From positions 620,001-684,000 of the forward strand of contig NC_135068.1 in NCBI RefSeq assembly GCF_051401765.1: a stretch of DNA of 64,000 nt, read 5' to 3'. Source of the DNA: Calliopsis andreniformis (taxonomy: Eukaryota; Arthropoda; Insecta; Hymenoptera; Andrenidae). Shown one piece after another: positions 51,027-63,999 of this stretch (the first letter of the stretch is position 1; the number at the start of each line of letters is the position of its first letter). A model generated the notes under the pieces. The model had not been told where the DNA came from and did no database searches. It saw only the letters and a program-made list of their open reading frames with translations. A program made the position numbers and the translations under genes.

Positions 51027-52519
51027 ATGGAAAAACTGCTGTATTTATATTGTATTTTATGCTTCTGGCGTTGACTTCAAAGGCCCGATCTATTCGATCT
51101 TGTGAAGCATCTCCCTAGAGTGAAGCCTAGGACGCCCGAAACGTAGAAATGACCATTACTTTCACACCGGTTGCAATTATTCGTCTATACGATTGAAAAA
51201 CTGTTGTATTTATATTGTATTTTATGCTTCTGGCGTTGACACATAAGGCCCTAACTATTCGATATGGTGGAGCCACGCACTAGAGTGAAGCCTAGGACGT
51301 CCGAAACGTAGAAATGACGATTACTTTCACACCTGTTGCAATTATTCGTTTATACGATTGAATAACTGTTGTATTTATATTGTATTTTATGCTTCTGGCG
51401 TTGACACATAAGGCCCTAACTATTCGATATGGTGGAGCCACGCCCTAGAGTGAAGCCTAGGTTGCCCGGAACGTAGAAATAACCATTAATTTCTCACTTG
51501 TTGCAAATACTCCTGTTATACGATGGAAAAACTGTTGTATTTTTACTGTATTTTATGCTTCTGGCGTTGATTTCTAAAGCCCTAGCTGTTCTATCAGGTG
51601 AACCATCGCCCTAGAGTGGAGACTGTGTTGCACGGAACGTAGAAATGACTATTACTTTCACACTTGTTGCAATTATACCGTTTATACGATGGAAAAACTG
51701 TTGTATTTCCATTGTATTTCATGCTTCTGGCGTTTACTTCTAAGCCCCGATCTATTCGATGTGGTGGAGCAACGAGCTAGAGTGAAGCCTAGGTTGCCCG
51801 GAACGTAGAAATGAACATTACTTTCACACTGGTTTCAATGATTTCTTTATACGATGGAAAAACTGTTGTATTTTTATTGTATTTTATGCTTCTGGCGTTG
51901 ACTTCTCAGGCCCGAGCCATTCGACCTTGTGGAGCATCGCCCCAGAGAGAAGCCTGTGTCGCCCGAAACGTAGAAATGACAATTACTTTCACACTGGTTG
52001 CAATTATTCCTTTTATAGGATGGAAAAACTGTTGTATTTATGTTGTATTTTATGCTTCTGGCGTTGACACCTAAGGCCCGAGCTATTCGATTTGGTAGAG
52101 CAACGAGCTAGAGTGAAGCCTAGGTTGGCCGGAACGTAGAAAAGAACATTACTTTCACGCTGGTTGCAATTATTTCTATTATACGATGGAAAAACTGTTG
52201 TATTTTTATTGTATTTTATGCTTCTGGCGTTGACTTCTAAGGCCCGAGCTATTCGATCTTGTGGAGCATCGCACTAGAGTGAAGCCTATGTCGCCCAAAA
52301 CGTAGAAATGACCATTACATTCACACCGGTTGCAATTATTCGTTTATACGATTGAAAAACTGTTGTATTTATATTGTATTTTATGCTTCTGGCGTTGACA
52401 CATAAGGCCCTAACTATTCGATATGGTGGAGCCACGCCCTAGAGTGAAGCCTAGGTTGCCCGGAACGTAGAAATAACCATTAATTTCTCACTTGTTGCAA
52501 ATACTCCTGTTATACGATG

Positions 52520-54944
52520 GAAAAACTGTTGTATTTTTACTGTATTTTATGCTTCTGGCGTTGATTTCGAAAGCCCTAGCTGTTCTCTCAGGTGAACCAT
52601 CGCCCTAGAGTGGAGACTGTGTTGCCCGGAACGTAGAAATGACTATTACTTTCACACTTGTTGCAATTATACCGTTTATACGATGGAAAAAATGTTGTAT
52701 TTCCATTGTATTTCATGCTTCTGGCGTTGACTTCTAAGCCCCGAGCTATTCGATGTGGTAGAGCAACGAGCTAGAGTGAAGCCTAGGTTGCCCGGAACGT
52801 AGAAATGAACATTACTTTCACACTGGTTGCAATTATTTCTATTATACGATGGAAAAACTGTTGTATTTTCTTTGTATTTTATGCTTCTGGCGTTGACTTC
52901 TCAGGCCCGAGCCATTCGATCTTGTGAAGCATCGCCCCAGAGTGAAGCCTGGGATGCCCGGAACGTTGAAATAACCATTAATTTCACACTGGTTGCAATT
53001 ACTCCTGTTATAAATGGAAAAATTTGTTGTATTTTTATTGTATTTTGTGCTTCTGGCGTTGACATCTAAGGCGCGAGCTATTCGATGCGTTGGAGCATCG
53101 CCCTAATGTGAAGCCTAGGTTGCCCGGAACGTAGCAATAACCATTAATTTCACACTGGTTGCAATCACTCGTGTTATACAATGGAAAAACTGTTGTATTT
53201 TTATTGTATTTTATGCTTCTGGCGTTGATTTCTAAGGCCCGAGCTATTCGATGTGGTGGAGCAGCGAGCTAGAGTGAAGCCTAGGTTGCCCGGAACGTAG
53301 AAATAACCATTAATTTCACACTGGTTGCAATTACTCCTGTTATACAATGGAAAAACTGATGTATTTTCATTGTATTTTATGCTTCTGGCGTTGACTTCTA
53401 AGGCCCGAGCTATTCGATCTGCTGGAGCGACGCCCTAGAGTGAAGCCTAGGTTGCCCGGAAAGTATAAATAACCATTAATTTCTCACTTGTTGCAAATAC
53501 TCCTTTTATACGATGGAAAAACTGCTGTATTTATATTGTATTTTATGCTTCTGGCGTTGACTTCTAAGGCCCGATCTATTCGATCTTGTGAAGCATCTCC
53601 CTAGAGTGAAGCCTAGGACGCCCGAAACGTAGAAATGACCATTACTTTCACACCGGTTGCAATTATTCGTTTATACGATTGAAAAACTGTTGTATTTATA
53701 TTGTATTTTATGCTTCTGGCGTTGACACATAAGGCCCTAACTATTCGATATGGTGGAGCCACGCCCTAGAGTGAAGCCTAGGACGCCCGAAGAGTAGAAA
53801 TGACCATTACTTTCTCACTGTTTGCAATTATTCCTTTTATGCGATGGAAAAACTGTTGTATTTTTACTGTATTTTATGCTTCTGGCGTTGATTTCGAAAG
53901 CCCTAGCTGTTCTCTCAGGTGAACCATCGCCCTAGAGTGGAGACTGTGTTGCCCGGAACGTAGAAATGACTATTACTTTCACACTTGTTGCAATTATACC
54001 GTTTATACGATGGAAAAAATGTTGTATTTCCATTGTATTTCATGCTTCTGGCGTTGACTTCTAAGCCCCGAGCCATTCGATCTTGTGAAGCATCGCCCCA
54101 GAGTGAAGCCTGGGATGCCCGGAACGTTGAAATAACCATTAATTTCACACTGGTTGCAATTACTCCTGTTATAAATGGAAAAATTTGTTGTATTTTTATT
54201 GTATTTTGTGCTTCTGGCGTTGACATCTAAGACGCGAGCTATTCGATGCGTTGGAGCATCGCCCTAATGTGAAGCCTAGGTTGCCCGGAACGTAGCAATA
54301 ACCATTAATTTCACACTGGTTGCAATCACTCGTGTTATACAATGGAAAAACTGTTGTATTTTTCTTGTATTTTATGCTTCTGGCGTTGACTTCTAAGGCC
54401 CGAGCTATTCGATGTGGTGGAGCAGCGAGCTAGCGTGAAGCCTAGGTTGCCCGGAACGTAGAAATAACCATTAATTTCACACTGGTTGCAATTACTCCTG
54501 TTATACAATGGAAAAACTGATGTATTTTCATTGTATTTTATGCTTCTGGCGTTGACTTCTAAGGCCCGAGCTATTCGATCTGCTGGAGCGACGCCCTAGA
54601 GTGAAGCCTAGGTTGCCCGGAAAGTATAAATAACCATTAATTTCTCACTTGTTGCAAATACTCCTTTTATACGATGGAAAAACTGCTGTATTTATATTGT
54701 ATTTTATGCTTCTGGCGTTGACTTCTAAGGCCCGATCTATTCGATCTTGTGAAGCATCTCCCTAGAGTGAAGCCTAGGACGCCCGAAACGTAGAAATGAC
54801 CATTACTTTCACACCGGTTGCAATTATTCGTTTATACGATTGAAAAACTGTTGTATTTATATTGTATTTTATGCTTCTGGCGTTGACACATAAGGCCCTA
54901 ACTATTCGATATGGTGGAGCCACGCCCTAGACTGAAGCCTAGGA
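52520..54944. repeat. Local tandem duplication with one monomer deleted in the second copy
   Basis: 52520-52743 pairs with 53847-54070 at 1327 bp (8 monomers minus 1), then 52907-53783 pairs with 54068-54944 at 1161 bp (7 monomers minus 1). The change of 166 bp shows that the second copy has lost exactly one monomer, the one at about 52744-52906, so that CCCCGAGC continues directly into CATTCGATCTTGTG. This is a clear single-monomer deletion inside a recent duplication. Confidence 0.8.
53260..53425. repeat. Exemplar of monomer type A (166 bp)
   Basis: This unit runs from AGCAGCGAGC to the next AGCGAC and is exactly 166 bp. Type A is recognised by TAACCATTAATTTC at monomer positions about 45-58, by ATTACTCCTGTTATACAATG at about 71-90, and usually by TTTTTATTG in the T-rich part. 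Type A monomers occur across the whole window, including the very first monomer, whose third diagnostic is the variant TGTTAAAAATGG. They are mixed with types B, C and D in an irregular order that is fixed within each higher-order unit. The types are my own operational classes, based on linked differences seen by eye. Confidence 0.85.
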
Positions 54945-57900
54945 CGCCCGAAACGTAGAAATGACGATTACTTTCACACCTGTTGCAATTATTCGTTTAT
55001 ACGATTGAAAAACTGTTGTATTTATATTGTATTTTATGCTTCTGGCGTTGACACATAAGGCCCTAACTATTCGATATGGTGGAGCCACGCCCTAGAGTGT
55101 AGCCTAGGTTGCCCGGAACGTAGAAATAACCATTAATTTCTCACTTGTTGCAAATACTCCTGTTATACGATGGAAAAACTGTTGTATTTTTGCTGTATTT
55201 TATGCTTCTGGCGTTGATTTCTAAAGCCCTAGCTGTTCTATCAGGTGAACCATCGCCCTAGAGTGGAGACTGTGTTGCCCGGAACGTAGAAATGACTATT
55301 ACTTTCACACTTGTTGCAATTATACCGTTTATACGATGGAAAAACTGTTGTATTTCCATTGTATTTCATGCTTCCGGCGTTGACTTCTAAGCCCCGAGCT
55401 ATTCGATGTGGTGGAGCAACGAGCTAGAGTGAAGCCTAGGTTGCCCGGAACGTAGAAATGAACATTACTTTCACACTGGTTTCAATGATTTCTTTATACG
55501 ATGGAAAAACTGTTGTATGTTTATTGTATTTTATGCTTCTGGCGTTGACTTCTCAGGCCAGAGCCATTCGACCTTGTGGAGCATCGCCCCAGAGAGAAGC
55601 CTGTGTCGCCCGAAACGTAGAAATGACAATTACTTTCACACTGGTTGCAATTATTCCTTTTATAGGATGGAAAAACTGTTGTATTTATATTGTATTTTAT
55701 GCTTCTGGCGTTGACACCTAAGGCCCTGATTAGTCGATGTGGCGGAGCAACGACCTAGAGTGAAGCCTAGGTTGCCCGGAACGTAGAAATAACCATTAAT
55801 TTGACACTGGTTGCAATTACTCGTGTTATACAATGGAAAAACTGTTGTATTTTTCTTGTATTTTATGCTTCTGGCGTTGACTTCTAAGGCCCGAGCTATT
55901 CGATGTGGTAGAGCAGCGAGCTAGGGTGAAGCCTAGGTTGCCCGGAACGTAGAAATGACCATTACTTTCACACTAGTTGCAATTATTTCTATTATACGAT
56001 GGAAAAGCTGTTGTATTTTCATTGAATTTTATGCATCTGGCGTTGACCTCTAAGGCCCGAGCTATTCGATGTGGTGGAGCAACGAGCCAGAGTGAAGCCT
56101 AGGTTGACCGGAACGTAGAAATGACCATTACTTTCACACTAGTAGGAATCATTTCTATTATACGATGGATAAACTGTTGTATTTTTATTGTATTTTATGC
56201 TTCTGGCGTTGACTTCTAAGGCCCGAGGTATTCGATTTGGTGGAGCAACGAGCTAGAGTGAAGCCTAGGTTGCCCGGAACGTAGAAATGAACATTACTGT
56301 CACACTGGTTTCAATGATTTCTATTATACGATGGAAAAACTGTTGTATTTTTACTGTATTTTATGCTTCTGGCGTTGACTTCTCAGGCCCGAGCCATTCG
56401 ACCTTGTGAAGCATCGCCCCAGAGTGAAGCCTAAGTCGCCCGAAACGCAGAAATGACAATTACTTTCACACTGGTTGCAATTATTCCATTTATAGGATAG
56501 AAAAACTGTTGTATTTGTATTGTATGTTATGCTTCTGGCGTTGACACCTAAGGCCCGAGCTATTCGATTTGGTGGAGCAACGAGCTGGAGTGAAGCCTAG
56601 GTTGGCCGGAACGTAGAAATGAACATTACTTTCACGCTGGTTGCAATTATTTCTATTATACGATGGAAAAACTGTTGTACTTTTATTGTATTTTATGCTT
56701 CTGGCGTTCACTTCTAAGGCCCGAGCTATTCGATCTTGTGAAGCATCTCCCTAGAGTGAAGCCCAGGACGCCCGAAACGTAGAAATGACCATTACTTTCA
56801 CACCGGTTGCAATTATTCGTTTATACGATTGAAAAACTGTTGTATTTATATTGTATTTTATGCTTCTGGCGTTGACACATAAGGCCCTAACTATTCGATA
56901 TGGTGGAGCCACGCCCTAGAGTGAAGCCTAGGACGCCCGAAGAGTAGAAATGACCATTACTTTCTCACTGGTTGCAATTATTCCTTTTATACGATGGAAA
57001 AACTGCTGTATTTATATTGTATTTTATGCTTCTGGCGTTGACTTCAAAGGCCCGATCTATTCGATCTTGTGAAGCATCTCCCTAGAGTGAAGCCTAGGAC
57101 GCCCGAAACGTAGAAATGACCATTACTTTCACACCGGTTGCAATTATTCGTCTATACGATTGAAAAACTGTTGTATTTATATTGTATTTTATGCTCCTGG
57201 CGTTGACACATAGGGCCCTAACTATTCGATATGGTGGAGCCACGCACTAGAGTGAAGCCTAGGACGCCCGAAACGTAGAAATGACGATTACTTTCACACC
57301 TGTTGCAATTATTCGTTTATACGATTGAAAAACTGTTGTATTTATATTGTATTTTATGCTTCTGGCGTTGACACATAGGGCCCTAACTATTCGATATGGT
57401 GGAGCCACGCCCTAGAGTGAAGCCTAGGTTGCCCGGAACGTAGAAATAACCATTAATTTCTCACTTGTTGCAAATACTCCTGTTATACGATGGAAAAACT
57501 GTTGTATTTTTACTGTATTTTATGCTTCTGGCGTTGATTTCTAAAGCCCTAGCTGTTCTATCAGGTGAACCATCGCCCTAGAGTGGAGACTGTGTTGCCC
57601 GGAACGTAGAAATGACTATTACTTTCACACTTGTTGCAATTATACCGTTTATACGATGGAAAAACTGTTGTATTTCCATTGTATTTCGTGCTTCTGGCGT
57701 TGACTTCTAAGTCCCGAGCTATTCGATGTGGTGGAGCAACGAGCTAGAGTGAAGCCTAGGTTGCCCGGAACGTAGAAATGAACATTACTTTCACACTGGT
57801 TTCAATGATTTCTATTATACGATGGAAAAACTGTTGTATTTTTATTGTATTTTATGCTTCTGGCGTTGACTTCTCAGGCCCGAGCCATTCGACCTTGTGA

Positions 57901-58377
57901 AGCATCGCCCCAGAGTGAAGCCTATGTCGCCCGAAACGTAGAAATGACAATTACTTTCACACTGGTTGCAATTATTCCTTTTATAGGATGGAAAAACTGT
58001 TGTATTTATATTGTATTTTATGCTTCTGGCGTTGACACCTAAGGCCCGAGCTATTCGATTTGGTGGAGCAACGAGCTAGAGTGAAGCCTAGGTCGGCCGG
58101 AACGTAGAAAAGAACATTACTTTCACGCTGGTTGCAATTATTTCTATTATACGATGGAAAAACTGTTGTATTTTTATTGTATTTTATGCTTCTGGCGTTG
58201 ACTACTAAGGCCCGAGCTATTCGATCTTGTGGAGCATTTCCCTAGAGTGAAGCCTAGGACGCCCGAAACGTAGAAATGACCATGCCTTTCACACCGGTTG
58301 CAATTACTCGTTTATACGATTGAAAAACTGTTGTATTTATATTGTATTTTATGCTTCTGGCGTTGACACATAAGGCC
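54945..58377. repeat. Mosaic segment with several older partners
   Basis: 54954-55720 pairs with 51307-52073 (3647 bp, 22 monomers minus 5). 55697-56170 pairs with 48901-49374. 56780-57500 repeats the type D run seen near 50780-51500. 57450-58050 pairs with 60934-61522 (3484 bp) and in part with 60430-60700 (2654 bp). Copies are more diverged than in the 9782-bp pair. No gene is visible. Confidence 0.75.
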
Positions 58378-59737
58378 CTAACTATTCGATATGGTGGAGC
58401 CACGCCCTAGAGTGAAGCCTAGGTTGCCCGGAACGTAGAAATAACCATTAATTTCACACTGGTTGCAATTACTCCTGTTATACAATGGAGAAACTGTTGT
58501 ATTTTGATTGTACTTTATGCTTCTGGCGTTGACTTCTAAGGCCCGAGCTATTCGATCTTCTGCAGCATCGCACTAGAGTGAAGCCTATGTCGCCCGAAAC
58601 GTAGAAATGACCATTACTTTCACACTGGTTGCAATTATTCCTTTTATACGATGGAAAAACTGCTGTATTCATTTTGTATTTTATGCTTCTGGCGTTGACA
58701 CCTAAGGCCCTAATTAGTAGATGTGGCGGAGCAACGACCTAGAGTGGAGACTGGGTTGCCCGGAACGTAGAAAGGACTATTACTTTCAGACTTGTTGCAA
58801 TTATTCCGTTTATACGATGGAAAAACTGTTGTATTTCTATTGTATTTCATGCTTCTGGCGTTGACTTCTAAGCCCCGAGCTATGCGATTTGGTGGAGCAA
58901 CGAGCTAGTGTGTAGCCTAGGTTGCCCGGAACGTAGAAATGAACTTTACTTTCACACTGGTTGCAATTATTTCTATAATACGATGGAAAAACTGTTGTAT
59001 TTTTATTGTATTTTATGCTTCTGGCGTTGATTTCTAAGGCCCGAGCTGTCCGATCTTGTGCAGCATCGCCCTAGAGTGAAGCCTAGGACGCCCGAAACGT
59101 AGAAATGACCATTACTTTCTCACTGGATGCAATTATTCCTTTTGTACGATGGAAAAACTGCTGTATTTATATTGTATTTTATGCTCCTGGCGTTGACTTC
59201 TAAGGCCCGATCTATTCGATCTAGTGAAGCATCTCCCTAGAGTGAAGCCTAGGGCTCCCGGAACGTTGAAATAACCATTAATTTCACACTGGTTGCAATT
59301 ACTCCTGTTATAAATGGAAAAATTTGTTGCATCTTTATTGTATTTTGTGCTTCTGTCGTTGACATCTAAGGCCCGAGCTATTCGATGTGTTGGAGCATCG
59401 CCCTAATGTGAAACCTAGGTTGCCCGGAACGTAGAAATAACCATTAATTTCACACTGGTTGCAATTACTCGTGTTATACAATGGAAAAACGGTTGTATTT
59501 TTATTGTATTTTATGCTTCTGGCGTCGACTCCTAAGGCCCGAGCTATTCGACTTGGTGGAGCAACGAGCTAGAGTGAAGCCTAGGACGCCCGAAGAGTAG
59601 AAATGACCATTACTTTCTCACTGGTTGCAATTATTCCTTTTATACGATGGAAAAACTGCTGTATTTATATTGTGTTTTATGCTTCTGGCGTTGACTTCAA
59701 AGGCCCGATCTATTCGATCTTGTGAAGCATCTCCCTA
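58378..59737. repeat. Monomers with a 9-monomer partner downstream (1493-bp shift)
   Basis: 58380-58900 pairs with 59873-60390 at 1493 bp (9 monomers minus 1), marked by CAATGGAGAAACTG, TATTTTGATTGTACTTTATG and CTTCTGCAGCATCGC. The rest, about 58900-59737, holds type C, B and A monomers with some private changes (GGCGTCGACTCC near 59522, CTGTCGTTGAC near 59353). No gene is visible. Confidence 0.75.
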
Positions 59738-60900
59738 GAGTGAAGCCTAGGACGCCCGAAACGTAGAAATGACCATTACTTTCACACCGGTTGCAATTAT
59801 TCGTTTATACGATTGAAAAACTGTTGTATTTATATTGTATTTTATGCTTCTGGCGTTGACACATAAGGCCCTAACTATTCGGTATGGTGGAGCCACGCCC
59901 TAGAGTGAAGTCTAGGTTGCCCGGAACGTAGAAATAATCATTAATTTCACACTGGTTGCAATTACTCCTGTTATACAATGGAGAAACTGTTGTATTTTGA
60001 TTGTACTTTATGCTTCTGGCGTTGACTTCTAAGGCCCGAGCTATTCGATCTTCTGCAGCATCGCACTAGAGTGAAGCCTATGTCGCCCGAAACGTAGAAA
60101 TGACCATTACTTTCACACTGGTTGCAATTATTCCTTTTATACGATGGAAAAACTGTTGTATTCATTTTGTATTTTATGCTTCTGGCGTTGACACCTAAGG
60201 CCCTAATTAGTAGATGTGGCGGAGCAACGACCTAGAGTGGAGACTGGGTTGCCCGGAACATAGAAAGGACTATTACTTTCACACTTGTTGCAATTATTCC
60301 GTTTATACGATGGAAAAACTGTTGTATTTCTATTGTATTTCATGCTTCTGGCGTTGACTTCTAAGCCCCGAGCTATTCGATGTGGTGGAGCAACGAGCTA
60401 GAGTGAAGCCTAGGTTGCCCGGAACGTAGAAATGAACATTACTTTCACACTGGTTTCAATGATTTCTATTATACGATGGAAAAACTGTTGTATTTTTATT
60501 GTATTTTATGCTTCTGGCGTTGACTTCTCAGGCCCGAGCCATACGACCTTGTGTAGCATCGCCCCAGAGTGAAGCCCATGTCGCCCGAAACGTAGAAATG
60601 ACCATTACTTTCACACTGGTTGCAATTATTCCTTTTATACGATGGAAAAACTGTTGTATTTATATTGTATTTTATGCTTCTGGCGTTGACACCTAAGGCC
60701 CTAATTAGTCGATGTGGCGGAGCAACGACCTAGAGTGAAGCCTAGGTTGCCCGGAACGTAGAAATAACCATTAATTTGACACTGGTTGCAATTACTCCTG
60801 ATATACAATGGAAAAACTGTTGTATTTTCATTGTATTTTATGCTTCTGGCGTTGACTGTCAATGCCCGAGATATTCGATTTGATGGAGCAACGAGCTAGA
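59738..60900. repeat. 1.16-kb block, copy 1 (3099-bp shift)
   Basis: Pairs with 62837-63999 at 3099 bp, which is 19 monomers minus 55; 54 of the missing bases are explained by the short monomer at 62501-62612. About five differences were seen, such as GGAACATAG near 60255 against GGAACGTAG near 63354. The match begins at TCCCTAGAGTGAAGCCTAGG. Confidence 0.85.
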
Positions 60901-62352
60901 GTAAAGCCTAGGTTGCCCGGAAAGTAGAAATAACCATTAATTTCTCACTTGTTGCAAATACTCCTGTTATACGATGGAAAAACTGTTGTATTTTTACTGT
61001 ATTTTATGCTTCTGGCGTTGATTTCTAAAGCCCTAGCTGTTCTATCAGGTGAACCATCGCCCTAGAGTGGAGACTGTGTTGTCCGGAACGTAGAAATGAC
61101 TATTATTTTCACACTTGTTGCAATTATACCGTTTATACGATGGAAAAACTGTTGTATTTCCATTGTATTTCGTGCCTCTGGCTTTGACTTCTAAGTCCCG
61201 AGCTATTCGATGTGGTGGAGCAACGAGCTAGAGTGAATCCTAGGTTGCCCGGAACGTAGAAATGAACATTACTTTCACACTGGTTTCAATGATTTCTATT
61301 ATACGATGGAAAAACTGTTGTATCTTTATTGTATTTTATGCTTCTGGCGTTGACTTCTCAGGCCCGAGCCATTCGACCTTGTGAAGCATCGCCCCAGAGT
61401 GAAGCCTATGTCGCCCGAAACGTAGAAATGACAATTACTTTCACACGTGTTGCAATTATTCCTTTTATAGGATGGAAAAACTGTTGTATTTATATTGTAT
61501 TTTATGCTTCTGGCGTTGACACATAAGGCCCTAACTATTCGATATGGTGGAGCCACGCCCTAGAGTGAAGCCTAGGTTGCCCGGAACGTAGAAATAACCA
61601 TTAATTTCACACTGGTTGCAATTACTCCTGATATACAATGGAAAAACTGTTGTATTTTGATTGTACTTTATGCTTCTGGCGTTGACTGTCAATGCCCGAG
61701 ATATTCGATTAGATGGAGCAACGAGCTAGAGTAAAGCCTAGGTTGCCCGGAAAGTAGAAATAACCATTAATTTCTCACTTGTTGCAAATACTCCTGTTAT
61801 ACGATGGAAAAACTGTTGTATTTTTACTGTATTTTATGCTTCTGGCGTTGATTTCTAAAGCCCTAGCTGTTCTATCAGGTGAACCATCGCCCTAGAGTGG
61901 AGACTGTGTTGCCCGGAACGTAGAAATGACTATTACTTTCACACTTGTTGCAATTATACCGTTTATACGATGGAAAAACTGTTGTATTTCCATTGTATTT
62001 CGTGCTTCTGGCGTTGACTTCTAAGTCCCGAGCTATTCGATGTGGTGGAGCAACGAGCTAGAGTGAAGCCTAGGTTGCCCGGAACGTAGAAATGAACATT
62101 ACTTTCACACTGGTTTCAATGATTTCTATTATACGATGGAAAAACTGTTGTATTTTTATTGTATTTTATGCTTCTGGCGTTGACTTCTCAGGCCCGAGCC
62201 ATTCGACCTTGTGAAGCATCGCCCCAGAGTGAAGCCTATGTCGCCCGAAACGTAGAAATGACAATTACTTTCACACGGGTTGCAATTATTCCATTTATAG
62301 GATGGAAAAACTGTTGTATTTATATTGTATTTTATGCTTCTGGCGTTGACAC
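60776..62352. repeat. Local 5-monomer tandem duplication (830-bp period)
   Basis: 60776-61522 pairs with 61606-62352 at exactly 830 bp. Shared markers are GACTGTCAATGCCCGAGATA and TTTCTCACTTGTTGC. About a dozen differences over 747 bp give roughly 98% identity, so this duplication is older than the 3099-bp one or was made from already different copies. Confidence 0.83.
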
Positions 62353-62500
62353 CTAAGGCCCGAGCTATTCGATTTGGTAGAGCAACGAGCTAGAGTGAAG
62401 CCTAGGTTGGCCGGAACGTAGAAAAGAACATTACTTTCACGCTGGTTGCAATTATTTCTATTATACGATGGAAAAACTGTTGTATTTTTATTGTATTTTA

Positions 62501-62612
62501 TGCTTCTGGCGTTGACTTCTAAGGCCCGAGCTATTCGATCTTGTGGAGCATCGCACTAGAGTGAAGCCTATGTCGCCCAAAACGTAGAAATGACCATTAC
62601 TTTCACACTGGT
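62501..62612. repeat. Short 112-bp unit, perfectly duplicated at 62613-62724
   Basis: TGCTTCTGGCGTTGAC occurs at 62501 and again at 62613, only 112 bp apart instead of 166, and the two 112-bp stretches are identical. The junction reads CACTGGTTGCTTCTGGCG: the monomer jumps from GGTTGC (position 69) to the TTCTGG that follows TTATGC (position 123). The common TGC at both sides is a 3-base microhomology. The 54 missing bases are monomer positions 70-123, the AT-rich half. It is the only departure of this size from the 166-bp ladder that I found. Confidence 0.93.
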
Positions 62613-62836
62613 TGCTTCTGGCGTTGACTTCTAAGGCCCGAGCTATTCGATCTTGTGGAGCATCGCACTAGAGTGAAGCCTATGTCGCCCAAAACGTAGA
62701 AATGACCATTACTTTCACACTGGTTGCAATTATTCCTTTTATAGGATGGAAAAACTGTTGTATTTATATTGTATTTCCTGCTTCTGGCGTTGACACCTAA
62801 GGCCCGAGCTATTCGATTTGGTAGAGCATTTCCCTA

Positions 62837-63999
62837 GAGTGAAGCCTAGGACGCCCGAAACGTAGAAATGACCATTACTTTCACACCGGTTGCAATTATT
62901 CGTCTATACGATTGAAAAACTGTTGTATTTATATTGTATTTTATGCTTCTGGCGTTGACACATAAGGCCCTAACTATTCGATATGGTGGAGCCACGCCCT
63001 AGAGTGAAGTCTAGGTTGCCCGGAACGTAGAAATAATCATTAATTTCACACTGGTTGCAATTACTCCTGTTATACAATGGAGAAACTGTTGTATTTTGAT
63101 TGTACTTTATGCTTCTGGCGTTGACTTCTAAGGCCCGAGCTATTCGATCTTCTGCAGCATCGCACTAGAGTGAAGCCTATGTCGCCCGAAACGTAGAAAT
63201 GACCATTACTTTCACACTGGTTGCAATTATTCCTTTTATACGATGGAAAAACTGTTGTATTCATTTTGTATTTTATGCTTCTGGCGTTGACACCTAAGGC
63301 CCTAATTAGTAGATGTGGCGGAGCAACGACCTAGAGTGGAGACTGGGTTGCCCGGAACGTAGAAAGGACTATTACTTTCACACTTGTTGCAATTATTCCG
63401 TTTATACGATGGAAAAACTGTTGTATTTCTATTGTATTTCATGCTTCTGGCGTTGACTTCTAAGCCCCGAGCTATTCGATGTGGTGGAGCAACGAGCTAG
63501 AGTGAAGCCTAGGTTGCCCGGAACGTAGAAATGAACAGTACTTTCACACTGGTTTCAATGATTTCTATTATACGATGGAAAAACTGTTGTATTTTTATTG
63601 TATTTTATGCTTCTGGCGTTGACTTCTCAGGCCCGAGCCATACGACCTGGTGTAGCATCGCCCCAGAGTGAAGCCCATGTCGCCCGAAACGTAGAAATGA
63701 CCATTACTTTCACACTGGTTGCAATTATTCCTTTTATACGATGGAAAAACTGTTGTATTTATATTGTATTTTATGCTTCTGGCGTTGACACCTAAGGCCC
63801 TAATTAGTCGATGTGGCGGAGCAACGACCTAGAGTGAAGCCTAGGTTGCCCGGAACGTAGAAATAACCATTAATTTGACACTGGTTGCAATTACTCCTGA
63901 TATACAATGGAAAAACTGTTGTATTTTCATTGTATTTTATGCTTCTGGCGTTGACTGTCAATGCCCGAGATATTCGATTTGATGGAGCAACGAGCTAGA
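62837..63999. repeat. 1.16-kb block, copy 2, reaching the window edge
   Basis: Partner of 59738-60900. The homology is still intact at the last base, so the duplicated unit continues outside the window and the array does not end here. It contains the same CAATGGAGAAACTG and GCCCTAATTAGTAG monomers. Confidence 0.85.

Noticed and set aside
62501..62724. Junction with a different repeat family or an inserted element at the register break
   Set aside because: Both sides are normal monomer sequence; the break is an internal 54-bp loss with TGC at both ends, so it is a rearranged satellite unit.
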